A stretch of DNA of 64,000 nt, from the NCBI RefSeq assembly GCF_000346485.2, contig NZ_KQ976354.1, positions 9,940,341 through 10,004,340 on the forward strand, written 5' to 3'. The notes under the pieces are model-generated. The model was not told where the DNA came from, did no database searches, and was given only the letters and a program-made list of their open reading frames with translations. The position numbers and the translations under genes are program-made. Below, piece after piece: positions 9,164 through 20,600 of this stretch (its first letter is position 1; each line of letters begins with the position of its first letter). The DNA comes from Scytonema hofmannii PCC 7110 (GTDB lineage Bacteria; Cyanobacteriota; Cyanobacteriia; Cyanobacteriales; Nostocaceae).

Positions 9164-9641
9164 CTCTAATTCCATATTTTTTTACCTCAAGCTTTGAAAA
9201 AGTTATAAAATCAAATTTCGCTCAAAACCTTATTTTAAATCTTCCGGAGAAACAACTCGTGAATCTTGTAGAAGTTTTTCAAAAAACTTACCCAGTTGAT
9301 TGCTTAAAACTATTGCAATGTTTAATTGACTGGAAGGAACGACCAATTTGGATATTACGGGTGCTTGGTTATTGGCGTTCTCCTCAACACCCATTGCGCC
9401 ATTTACTATTAATTCGCTTGCTTCAATGTTCAGCCAAAGAATTTTTTCAACCAGTGTAGAACTTTATTGTCATGACTTACGACCCATAAGGCAACATCTC
9501 AAAAAAGATGAATTATCAGGACAAATGTTTGATGATGAATTAGACCTTGCCTACGCTGTAATTAACGGGATTGACGCCAGAGGACAGCGAGGAGACTATA
9601 CGACAGAACGTGTTAAATTTTACTCAAATTATTCTCCTTAA
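9164..9641 (+). pseudogene. Frameshifted gene of unknown function
   Basis: Two overlapping frames look like one broken gene. The upstream part contains LPEKQLVNLVEVFQKTYP and WILRVLGYWRSPQHPLRHLL and stops at 9459. The downstream part continues in the next frame with CHDLRPIRQHLKKDELSG and AYAVINGIDARGQRGDYTTE to 9641. The 5' end runs into the IS982 remnant. I do not recognise the protein. The joining frameshift lies near 9450-9460. Confidence 0.45.
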
Positions 9642-10265
9642 CCTTTCGTTACATAACTAGAAATTTTTCCGCCAACTTACTTAATATTGACAAATACATT
9701 ACAATCTTTAACGTTTCATTAATGAGTGTAAATTTCTATTGAATTACAATAAGAACTGTACAGAGGATATTGTGAAGCGCATTTTAGTATGGCAATATCT
9801 AAATGTTGTAAAAAAGTTTACGATAACAATTTGCTATTAAATTCATTTAAGAGAGAACTCTTAAATGAGAAATAGAAACTTCGTGACTTACGCCCGGAAC
9901 GTTTCAAATTTTTTATCTGTTTTTCTAAGGAATTTGGAGGCTTTAAACCCTATCTTTTGTGCTGATTCTTTTCTGTTAAGAGTTCCCTTTTAATTGTAAC
10001 ACATATATTATTATTCAAGGGTTACGACCTGATGATTAGTAGTGATTGCTGGAATGTGAAACTAAAGTTTTTTGATTCAGAAAATAGTGGCAGGGCGAAG
10101 AAAGTTTATCTGTTTACAATATATGCGGTAGATTGCATTCCCGTTACTTTGAGTGAAATTCATTATTGATCTATTCCGAAATATACTGATTCTTCAGTAC
10201 ACTCAAAAGCTTCATCTTAAAGTATGCGAAAAACAGCACAATAGCTTAATTTACGGATAAGAAAA
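9642..10265. other. Intergenic, AT-rich, with a perfect hairpin
   Basis: No coding frame supported. A perfect stem-loop TCATTTAAGAG-AGAA-CTCTTAAATGA lies at 9843-9868, and TTAAGAGTTCCC near 9978 repeats part of the motif in inverted sense. These may be ends of an old insertion. The promoter of the 10266 gene should lie in the last 100 bases, but I cannot place it with confidence. Confidence 0.55.
9843..9868. repeat. Perfect 11-bp inverted repeat
   Basis: The arms TCATTTAAGAG and CTCTTAAATGA are separated by AGAA. No T-run follows. Its role is unknown: operator, transcript end or repeat remnant. Confidence 0.6.
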
Positions 10266-11423
10266 ATGAACAAGAGGTTGGAACAAACTATCAGGATTGC
10301 GCTTCTGGTCATGTTGATGATAGCCACTGTGGTTGTTTATTCAGACTTCTTCACTCCCCAAGAAGCCATTGCTCTTTCCTCAAATGACATCTGCCAACCG
10401 ACGAGTGAAAATGCCATCAACAAATACAGCGACGACTTCCTGCCTCAGAGCAATGATGATCCCAAAAACGGGAGCATTAAGGTTACTTCGTTTGGAACGA
10501 CTATGCTGTTGTTTGATGAGGGCGAAACGCAAGTAATGGTCGATGGCTACATCACGCGTCCACCGTTTCTAAATTATGATCCTAGCAAGCCTTGGATCGA
10601 GCAGGATGTTCAAACTAAAAACGAGTTGGTTGATCAGGCACTATCTGAGTACGCCAAAGTTGACAGACTCAAGGCGTTGTTTGTTGCACACAGTCACTTT
10701 GACCATGCACTTGACGTTGCTTATATCGCCAAAAAGACTGGAGCGCAATTGTACGGGTCAGAATCGACCAGGAACATTGGTCGAGGGGGAGGCGTACCCG
10801 AAGATAAAATGACGCTGTACGATCCGGGCAAGGAAGTGGAAGTTGGCAAGTTTACCGTGACCGTCCTGCGTTCCCAGCACTCGCCTCCTACTCCCGGAGT
10901 CAACGATGACTTGGGTCAGGTCATTGACGCACCGCTCACACAACCCACAATGCTGAGCAACTATGTAGAAGGTAAATCGTTTGACTTTCTCATCAAGCAT
11001 CGCGATCACTCGGAGCACTCTATTTTGGTAAAGCCCTCTGCCAATTTCATGTGGTGTGCGCTGGATCAAGTGTCGCCGGTTAATGTGCTCTTCCTGGGAA
11101 TGGCAACGGCGGGGTCTCAGTGTCAGGAGTTCCGAGACGCCTTCTACGAGCAGACTGTAGGCAACTTAAAGCCTCAGCTTGTGATTCCCATACACTGGGA
11201 TAACTTCTTTTGTCCACTGAAACCGGACGAAACCCTCTATGCCTTGGATAATAACGATTTGACTGCTGGCTTCGACTTTCTGAAGAACCAACTTACAAAC
11301 CACGGGATCAATTTCGGAATCATGCAGAAGGGCTTTCATAGCGTGATGTTATTTAACGATCAAGGCGACGGCACCCGATCACTTCGTCCATCACAAGAAG
11401 TCAGCACTCAAGCCCACTCCTAG
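10266..11423 (+). CDS. Secreted metallo-beta-lactamase-fold hydrolase
   Basis: A 385-residue protein with an N-terminal hydrophobic segment (about residues 10-27) followed by Ala-rich residues, which suggests export or membrane anchoring. The zinc-binding motif HSHFDH lies at about residues 142-147. Further metal-ligand candidates are His in LRSQHSPPTP, the RDHSEHS stretch and the late IPIHWDNFF. The fold hydrolyses ester, amide or phosphoester bonds; the substrate is not identifiable. It is the first gene of the same-strand block leading into the NRPS/PKS, 184 bp upstream, so a role in processing or resistance for the product is possible. It may equally be unrelated. Confidence 0.85.
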   Translation: MNKRLEQTIRIALLVMLMIATVVVYSDFFTPQEAIALSSNDICQPTSENAINKYSDDFLPQSNDDPKNGSIKVTSFGTTMLLFDEGETQVMVDGYITRPPFLNYDPSKPWIEQDVQTKNELVDQALSEYAKVDRLKALFVAHSHFDHALDVAYIAKKTGAQLYGSESTRNIGRGGGVPEDKMTLYDPGKEVEVGKFTVTVLRSQHSPPTPGVNDDLGQVIDAPLTQPTMLSNYVEGKSFDFLIKHRDHSEHSILVKPSANFMWCALDQVSPVNVLFLGMATAGSQCQEFRDAFYEQTVGNLKPQLVIPIHWDNFFCPLKPDETLYALDNNDLTAGFDFLKNQLTNHGINFGIMQKGFHSVMLFNDQGDGTRSLRPSQEVSTQAHS

Positions 11424-11433
11424 ATTGAGTGGG
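11413..11433 (+). terminator. Weak stem-loop at the end of the MBL-fold gene
   Basis: CCCACTC and GAGTGGG pair around CTAGATT, overlapping the stop codon. There is no T-run, so it may only pause or protect the transcript, leaving read-through to the NRPS gene possible. Confidence 0.3.
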
Positions 11434-11607
11434 ATGAGCTTAATTTCAGGCTCATACTGCTCTACTGAAAGACAGCCTTTGTTGAAGTACCATCACCAGA
11501 AATATCACACTTTCATATTTTGTTGTGGGATTTTCTCGTGGTTGACTGACTTGAAAATAAAACTTTGGCTATAAACCAACAGAAATAGGTGACTGTTAAC
11601 CATAAAG

Positions 11608-14600
11608 ATGAATATTTATAAACCGCAAGATAGCAAAATCACCCTAGCTCAACAACAAACATACTGGCAACAGCAGCTTGGCGGTGATCTGCCTATGTTA
11701 GAAATTCCATTAGATTATCCACGCTCACCGCTTCAGTCATTCACGAGAGCTAAGGAAGTTGTTGAGCTTGATAAAAAGCTCTGCTTAGAACTCAATAAAT
11801 TTTGTCTAAGTGAGAACGTCACTCTTTTTACTACGCTCCTTGCTGCATTTAAAGTTCTTTTGCTTCGTTACACGGGACAGAAAGATATCATTGTGGGGTC
11901 ACTGTCTGCTGATAGTCTTCAGGAAAAAGAGGGAGCAAACCCTGAAAGATTCATCAATCCAGTAGTGCTAAGGACAAATTTAACCGAAGAGCTAACTGCT
12001 AGAGAACTTTGCAAGCGGGTTGGTAACAAAGTTGAGGAAGCTGCACAGAATCGTGATTACCCGTTTGAGAAGTTGGTTGCGGTAGTTAATGGGGAGCAGA
12101 ATTTAACAAGAGCACCGATTTTTCAAGTGATGTTGGTGCTATGCGATGTACCATTTTGTCTTTCACAAACGCCGATTTACGAAGAGAATCTGGAGGAACA
12201 GGAACATAGCGCTTTGTGCGACTTAGTTGTTTTGGCTTCTCAAAAAGAAGGGAACTTAATCATCAGCTGTGAATACAACGCTGAGTTGTTTGAGTCAGCC
12301 TCGATTAGGCGAATGCTAGGGCATTTGCAGACCCTACTGGAAAACCTCATCGCCAATCCAGACCAGTGTATTTCCACTTTGCCACTGCTTACAGAGCCAG
12401 AGCGACACCAGTTATTAGTGGAGTGGAACGATACTAAAACAGACTTTCCACAAGATAAGTGTATCCACGAATTGTTTGAGGCTCAGGTGGAACAAACTCC
12501 CCAAGCGCAAGCTGTAGTTTATGAAGAACAGCAGCTATCCTACCAACAGCTGAATCGAAAAGCTAATCAATTGGCACACTATCTTCAAGGTTTGGGAGTA
12601 GGTTCAGAGGTACTTGTTGGTATTTGCATGGAGCGATCGCTCGAAATGATAGTGGCGATGCTAGGTATTCTCAAAGCTGGTGGAGCCTACGTGCCATTAG
12701 ATCCGGAATATCCTCAAGAACGCTTGGCTTTCATGCTAGAAGATACTCAGGTATCAGTATTATTGACTCAGCAGTCACTTAAAGAAAGGCTTCCTGAGTA
12801 TAGAGGAAATGTAGTGTGCCTGGACACAAACTGGTTAACCATTGCCCGAGAAAGTGCAGAAAATCTGACTGGTGCAGTAAAAGCTGATAATCTCGCCTAT
12901 CTAATCTACACATCAGGCTCAACCGGAAAGCCAAAAGGGGTTATGATACCTCACCGTGGGATCTGCAATTACTTGCTTTGGATGCAAGATAATTACCAAA
13001 TTACCACAAGCGATCGGGTTCTACAGAAAGCTCCCTATAGCTTCGATCTATCGGTAGGGGAATTTTTTTCGCCGTTGGTGGCTGGCGGGTGCTTAGTTTT
13101 TGCCCGTCCAGGAGGTCATAAGGACAGTGCTTGCCTGGTCGAGTTAATTAACGAGCAGAAAATTACCATAATGCATTTTGTTCCTTCAATGCTAGCAGTT
13201 CTCATAGAACAACAGGGAATTGAGACTTGCTGTTCTCTTCGACTGGTCATCTGCTGCGGTGAAGCGCTACCTTTTAAACTACAAGAGCGTTTCTTTGCTC
13301 GTTTGAAAAACTGTGAATTGGACAACCTCTACGGACCAACAGAAGCCTCTGTGGAGGTAACTTTTTGGAAATGTCAGCGTAGCAGCAACCAACAAGTCGT
13401 ACCTATTGGTCGCCCGATCCCCAACACCCAAATCTATCTGCTCGACTCCAATTTACACCCCGTTCCTGTTGGTGTTGAAGGTGAGCTCCACATTGGTGGT
13501 GTATGTTTAGCGAGAGGCTATCTCAATCGACCGGATTTAACATCTGAAAAATTTATTGCTAATCCTTTTAGCAACGATCCAGAAGCACGCCTTTATAAAA
13601 CTGGAGATTTAGCTCGATATCTGCCAGATGGGAATATTGAGTATGTTGGTCGTATCGATCATCAAGTTAAGATTCGCGGCTTTCGTGTTGAATTGGGGGA
13701 AATAGAGTCAGTACTGGGTCAACATCCCGCCATACAGCAAAACGTCGTACTGGTACGGTCGGATGAGCCCGATCAAAAGCGACTTGTTGCTTATATGGTT
13801 CTCAATTCCCAATCTGAAGATTTTGTTGATCAGCACCAGACAGCGCTAGAATCCGACCAAGAACTAGTTTCCCAATGGCAAAAGGTTTATGACCAAACCT
13901 ATAGCCAGACAACTCAGTCTCAAGACCCAACCTTTAATATTGTAGGCTGGAACAGTAGCTACACAAATCTACCGATTCCCGAAGCCCAAATGCGCGAGTG
14001 GGTGGATCGAACTGTTGAGCGGATTCTTAAAAGCCAACCGAGGCGTGTGCTGGAAATTGGTTGTGGTACTGGTTTACTATTATTCAGAATTGCTCCCCAC
14101 TGTACCCAATATTATGGAACTGACATTTCTCAAACTGCTCTTAATTACATCCAGGAGCAGATATCAAGATTGGAGCAAGAAATACCACAAGTAACTCTTG
14201 CACAGAAGACAGCCGACAACTTCGAGGGAATAGAACCAAAAGCCTTCGATGCGGTCATTGTGAATTCAGTTATTCAGTTGTTCCCTGACATTAACTACTT
14301 ATTAAAAGTTATAGAAGGTGCTGTCAATACATTAACTCCTGGTGGGTTTATCTTTTTGGGGGACATACGCAGTTTTCCTCTAATAAAAGCTTTTCATGCC
14401 TCTGTTCAGCTTGAACGCTCTCCAGCATCTTTGTCTGTAGAACAGTTGCGCCAACGTGTCCAAAGGGAAATTGCACAAGATAAAGAATTGCTAATTGACC
14501 CTACCTTCTTTACAGCACTTCAGCAACATTTACCGAAAATCAGCCACGTCCAAATTCAGATCAAGCGCGGTCAATGTCATAATGAAGTAACTAAATTCCG

Positions 14601-17600
14601 CTACGATGTTATTCTTCACATAGAAAAAGAGGTTTACTCCACAGGAGAAGCACGCTGGTTAGACTGGCAGAAAGATGGACTTAGTATGCCAATTGTCCGC
14701 CAGATCCTTACAGAAACCGAACCAGAAATTTTAGGGATCAAACACGTACCCAACGCCCGTCTGAATGCAGAAATTAAGCTCCTAGATTTGCTTTCTTGTG
14801 ATGAAGGATCTGCTACAGTAGGTGAATTGCGAGAAACCTTGCAGCCGTTTTCCGGGAATGGAGTGGAACCAGAAGATTGGTGGGCGTTGAGTGATGAGTT
14901 ACCTTATACGATTTACATAAACTGGTCTGGGGCAGGGGCTTTAGGTTGCTACGATGTAGTCTTGCAACAAAGCAATACATTTTCATCTGCTTTGTCGAAC
15001 ACGGTGTCCAACGATCCGGTAAAACCTTGGACAGCTTATGCTAATAATCCCCTTCAGGAACAGGTGGCTGGCAAGCTCAGATCAGTATTACGAAGTTATT
15101 TGAAAGAACGTCTACCTGACTATATGGTACCAGCAGCTTTTGTTGTACTCGATAAAATGCCTCTGACACCTAATGGAAAAGTAGACCGTCGTGTGCTGCC
15201 TGCCCCAGATATGTCTAGACCTGAATTGTCAGCAGCTTTGGTCATGCCCCAATCGGATGCTGAACAACTCATTGCTAAGGTTTGGCGGGAAGTCCTGCAA
15301 TTGGACGTGGTAGGAATTCATGATAACTTTTTTGAATTAGGCGGACATTCTTTGCTCCTGCTCCAGGTTCGTAACAAACTAGTCGAAATTGTGGGTTCAG
15401 AAGTATCAATTGTAGCGCTGTTTCAACACCTTACAATTCATACTTTAGCCCAACACCTAAGTCAAAACAAACCAGAAGTCTCTACCGTTAAGCACAATAA
15501 TACTGGCTTACGCCTTCTAAGAGTTTCACGAACAAGGGAATTGTCTCTGTCTTTTGCCCAGGAACGAATGTGGTTCTTGAGCCAGTTAGAGCCAACTAAC
15601 CCCTTTTACAACGAACCACAAGCTTTACGATTTCATGGTTCCCTGAACATCGTGGCGTTGGAGAAAAGCCTCAACAAGATTATCCAGCGTCACGAAGCTT
15701 TACGTACAAACTTCGTAACCGTTGACGGGCAACCAGTTCAGGTAATTACTGAAACTTTGATCTTAAGTGTGCCAGTAGTAGACCTGCAACACTTAAGAGA
15801 AAGTGAGAGAGAAATCCAGATCCAGCAATTAGCAACAGCAGAAGCCCAACAACCCGTTGACCTCGCTAGCTCGCCTTTAATCCGAGCAAAATTGCTTAAG
15901 CTAACACAGCTAGAATATGTGTTGCTGCTCACAATGCACCACATTGTCTTCGATGGTTGGTCATGGGGTATAATTTTACAGGAGTTAGCAACTGTTTACT
16001 CAGCTTTATCCAATGACTTGTCTCCAGAGTTACCTGAATTACCAATTCAGTACGCAGACTTTGCTGTTTGGCAGCGGCAGTGGTTGACAAAAGAGGCACT
16101 TTCGTGTCAACTGGCTTATTGGAAGCAACAACTGTCCGGCGTGCCAGATTTATTGGAACTGCCAACCGACCGAGTGAGACCTTCAATTCAAACGTTCCGG
16201 GGGGCGCATCATAAAATTGCACTCTCACTAGAGCTAACTCAGGCATTAGTGAGTTTAAGTCAGCGATCTGGGGTCACCCTGTTCATGACCCTTTTGGCAG
16301 CGTTTCAAACATTACTTTACCGTTATACAGGGCTGACCGATATCTGCGTTGGCACGCCGCACGCTAACCGCGATCGCACCGAAATTGAAGGATTGGTTGG
16401 ATTCTTCGTCAATATGTTGGTTCTGCGGACTGATATATCTGGCAATCCGAGTTTTGAGGATGTACTGTCTCGAGTTCGGGAAGTGACGCAGGAAGCTTAT
16501 GCCCATAAAGACCTACCGTTTGCGAAGTTAGTAGAGGAATTGCAGATAAAGCGTGACCTAAGCTACACACCACTGGTGCAGGTCATGTTGGCGTTTCACA
16601 ATGTGCCGATGCCCCAGATACAGATTGAAGGCTTAACGGTGAGTCAATTAGCGGTAGAAAGCGCTACGGCGAAGTTTGATTTGATTTTATTGTTAGAGAA
16701 CACGACCTCTGGAATAATTGGGGAATGGGAATACAATACTGATCTGTTTGATGCTACCACCATCGAGCGGATGGTAGGACATTTCCAAACTTTACTAGAG
16801 GCGATCATCGCGAATCCAGAACAGCGGGTTTCTGAACTACCCCTGCTAACAGAGCGAGAGCGACTCCAGCTATTAGTAGAGTGGAACAGCACCACAAAAG
16901 ATTATCCGCAGGATAAGTGTATCCATCAGTTGTTTGAGGAACAGGTTACGCTTACGCCTGATGCTATTGCGGTAGTCTTTGAAGGGGAACAACTGACCTA
17001 TAAAGAACTTAACCAACGGGCAAACAGAATCGCACACTACTTGCAACGCTTGGGCGTGGCACCAGAAGTGCTAGTGGGGATCTGCGTAGAGCGATCCCTG
17101 GAGATGGTAGTGGGATTGCTTGGCATCCTCAAAGCAGGCGGTGCTTACGTTCCCCTCGACCCAACCTATCCCCAAGAACGCCTTGCCTTCATACTCAATG
17201 ATGCTACAGTCCCAGTTCTATTAACCGAAAAGCAACTGATTGACAAACTCCCCTCACATCAAGCCAAAGTAGTTTGCTTAGACACAGACTGGGAAACCAT
17301 TAGCCAAGAAAACTCAGACAGCCCAATCACAAAGCTAAAACCCAATAACTTAGCTTACATCCTCTATACCTCCGGCTCTACAGGTCAACCTAAAGGAGTC
17401 GCATTAGAACATAAAAATACAGTTAATTTTATACATTGGGCGCAAAACACCTTTAATTCAGAACAACTCTCTGGTGTCCTCGCCTCCACCTCCATCTGCT
17501 TCGACCTTAGTGTCTTCGAGCTATTTGTTCCCTTATCCTGTGGTGGTAAAGTCATCCTCGCCGAAAACGTCTTACAGCTACCCACCCTGAAAGCTGCTCT

Positions 17601-20600
17601 AGATATCACTCTAATTAACACAGTCCCAAGCGCGATCGCGGAATTAATACGGAATAACAGTATACCAGAAAATGTGATTATTGTCAACCTGGCTGGAGAA
17701 TCTTTGTCGGCAAAACTGGTAAACCAACTCTATCAACAAAAGACAATTGAACAAGTTTTCAATCTTTATGGACCAACTGAAGCTACTACCTACTCTACAT
17801 TCAGCTTATGTGTTAACACAGAAAGTGAAATCAGCAAAGCAAGACACTCACCCTCTATTGGTCGTACCTTAGCCAATACCCAGATTTATATTCTAGATTC
17901 CCATCTTCAACCAGTTCCGATAGGAGTCCCCGGTGAACTTTATATCAGTGGTGCTGGACTAGCCCGTGGCTACCTTAATCGTGCAGAGTTAACACAAGAG
18001 AAATTTATCTCAAATCCGTTTCCAAGGGATGGAGCCGGAAAAGAAAATCAATCCTCAAATTTAGAACGTCTTTACAAGACTGGTGATTTAGCCCGTTACT
18101 TAAGCGACGGTAACATTGAATTTCTTGGTCGTCTAGATGATCAGGTAAAAATTCGTGGTTTCCGCATTGAATTGGGAGAGGTTGAAGGCGCGATCGCACA
18201 ACACCCCAGTGTACAGCAAACAGTCGTCACAGCTAGAGGTGATGACTTTGGTGACAAACAGCTGGTAACTTACATCGTTCCTCACCCAGAACAGACACCA
18301 ACCACAGACGAACTGCGCCACTTCCTTAAACGGAAACTGCCAGAATATATGGTGCCTAGTGCCTTTGTTTTCCTACACACCCTACCCCTAACTCCCAATG
18401 GGAAAATCGACCGCCGCGCCCTACCAACACCAGACTTTCAACACGAACTGCAACAGTCTTTTGTAGCCCCAAGAACTCCTATTGAAGAGATGTTAGCTAG
18501 CATTTGGGCGGATGTCCTAAGAATTGAACTTGTGGGGGTTCACCACAACTTTTTTGAAATGGGCGGACATTCCTTACTAGCAACTCAAGTGATTTCTCGG
18601 GTGCGCGACACCATGTACGTGGAATTACCATTACGTAGCTTGTTTGAATCTCCCACTGTTGCCTCCCTAGCTGAGCGTGTTGAGATCGCGATCGCACCGG
18701 GGCAATCTATAAAAGTCTCCCCTCTATTACCGATTTCAAGAGCAGCCGAAATCCCATTATCCTTTGCACAGCAGCGCTTATGGTTTATTGAACAATTCCA
18801 CCAAAGTAGTGAATTATACAATATACCATTAGCCTTGCGTCTTAGCGGTCAACTCAATGTAGCTGCTTTAGAATCCAGTCTCAACGAAATTATCTGCCGT
18901 CACGAAGTGTTGCGGACAAACTTCACAACAATAGAGGGTAAACCCGTTCAGGTTATCGCTTCTACTCTGAATTTAAAATTGCAAGTGGTGGACTTGCGTC
19001 ATATGCGGTCAAGCGATATTGAAGTCGAGACGCAACGATTAGCCACCACTGAAGCAATGAAACCTTTTAATCTGGAACACTCGCCTTTAGTGCGAGCAAC
19101 TTTGCTACAGAAAAGCGAAACAGAACACGTCTTGCTGCTAACAGTACACCACATTATTTTTGACGGGTGGTCAATGGGCTTACTCTACTCAGAGTTAGCA
19201 ACACTCTACTCGGCATTCTGTGCAGGTTCAGCTCAAGTTTTACCAGAATTACCCATACAGTACGCTGATTTTTCTGTTTGGCAGCGGCATTGGTTGACTG
19301 GAGATATACTGTCAACACAGCTTAACTACTGGAAGCAACAATTAAACGATGCTCCGGGTTTATTAGAATTACCCACGTCCAGAGCGCGACCTACTGTTCA
19401 GACATATCGAGGGGCGTATCATTCTTTGGCTCTTTCCCAGGAGTTGAGCGTAGCACTCATCCAACTGAGCAAGCGCACGGGAGTCACCTTGTTTATGACG
19501 CTATTAGCAGCGTTTCAGACATTGCTTTATCGCTATACAAGGCAAGATGACATCGTAGTGGGCACGCCCATTGCTAATCGTAACCGTAAGGAAATCGAAG
19601 GGCTAATTGGCTTTTTTGTCAATACCTTAGTAATGCGTACCTACCTCGGCGGCAATCCCAGTTTTAAGCAGTTGTTAAGTCGGGTACGGGAAGTGGCAAT
19701 AGGAGCTTACGCTCATCAAGACTTGCCCTTTGAAGAGTTGGTAGAGAGATTGCAACCAGTGCGCTCCTTAAGCCACACACCCCTGTTCCAGGTGATGTTT
19801 ACGCTGGAAAACTCTCCCATGCCTTCTTTCGATCTGCCTGACTTAACTGTAAGTCCATTGGTAGTAGAAACCACAGCGGCGAAGTTCGATTTGACTCTAT
19901 CAATGTCGAATACCGCCTCAGGATTGATATGTTCATGGGAATACAATAGTGACTTGTTTGACAATCACACTATCGCTCGTATGGCAGAACATTTCCAGAC
20001 CCTGCTGTCAGGTATTGTAGCGAATCCAGAACAACGAATTTCAGAATTGCCACTGCTAACAGAGCGAGAGCGACACCAGCTATTAGTAGAGTGGAACAAC
20101 ACTGCTCAAGATTATCCGCAGGATAAGTGTATCCACCACTTGTTCGAGGAACAGGTAACGCTTACGCCTGATGCTATTGCGGTAGTCTTTGAAGGGGAAC
20201 AACTGACCTATAATGAACTGAACCAACGGGCAAACAGAATCGCACATCACCTGCAACGCTTGGGTGTGGGGCCAGAAGTGTTAGTGGGGATCTGCGTAGA
20301 GCGATCCCTGGAGATGGTAGTGGGATTGCTTGGCATACTCAAAGCGGGTGGCGCGTATGTACCTCTTGACCCAACTTATCCTTCCGAGCGTTTGGTCTTC
20401 ATGCTAGAAGACGCTCAAGTGCCAGTGCTGCTAACTCAGGCGAAGTTAGTAGAGTCTTTTCCTAAACATCAAGCACGAATTGTCTGTCTAGACACAGACT
20501 GGGAAGTCATTGCCCAACAAAGCAAGGAGAATCTTAAAACCAGCGTGACGCCTGACAAAACGATCTATGTCGTTTACACCTCCGGCTCAACGGGGTTACC

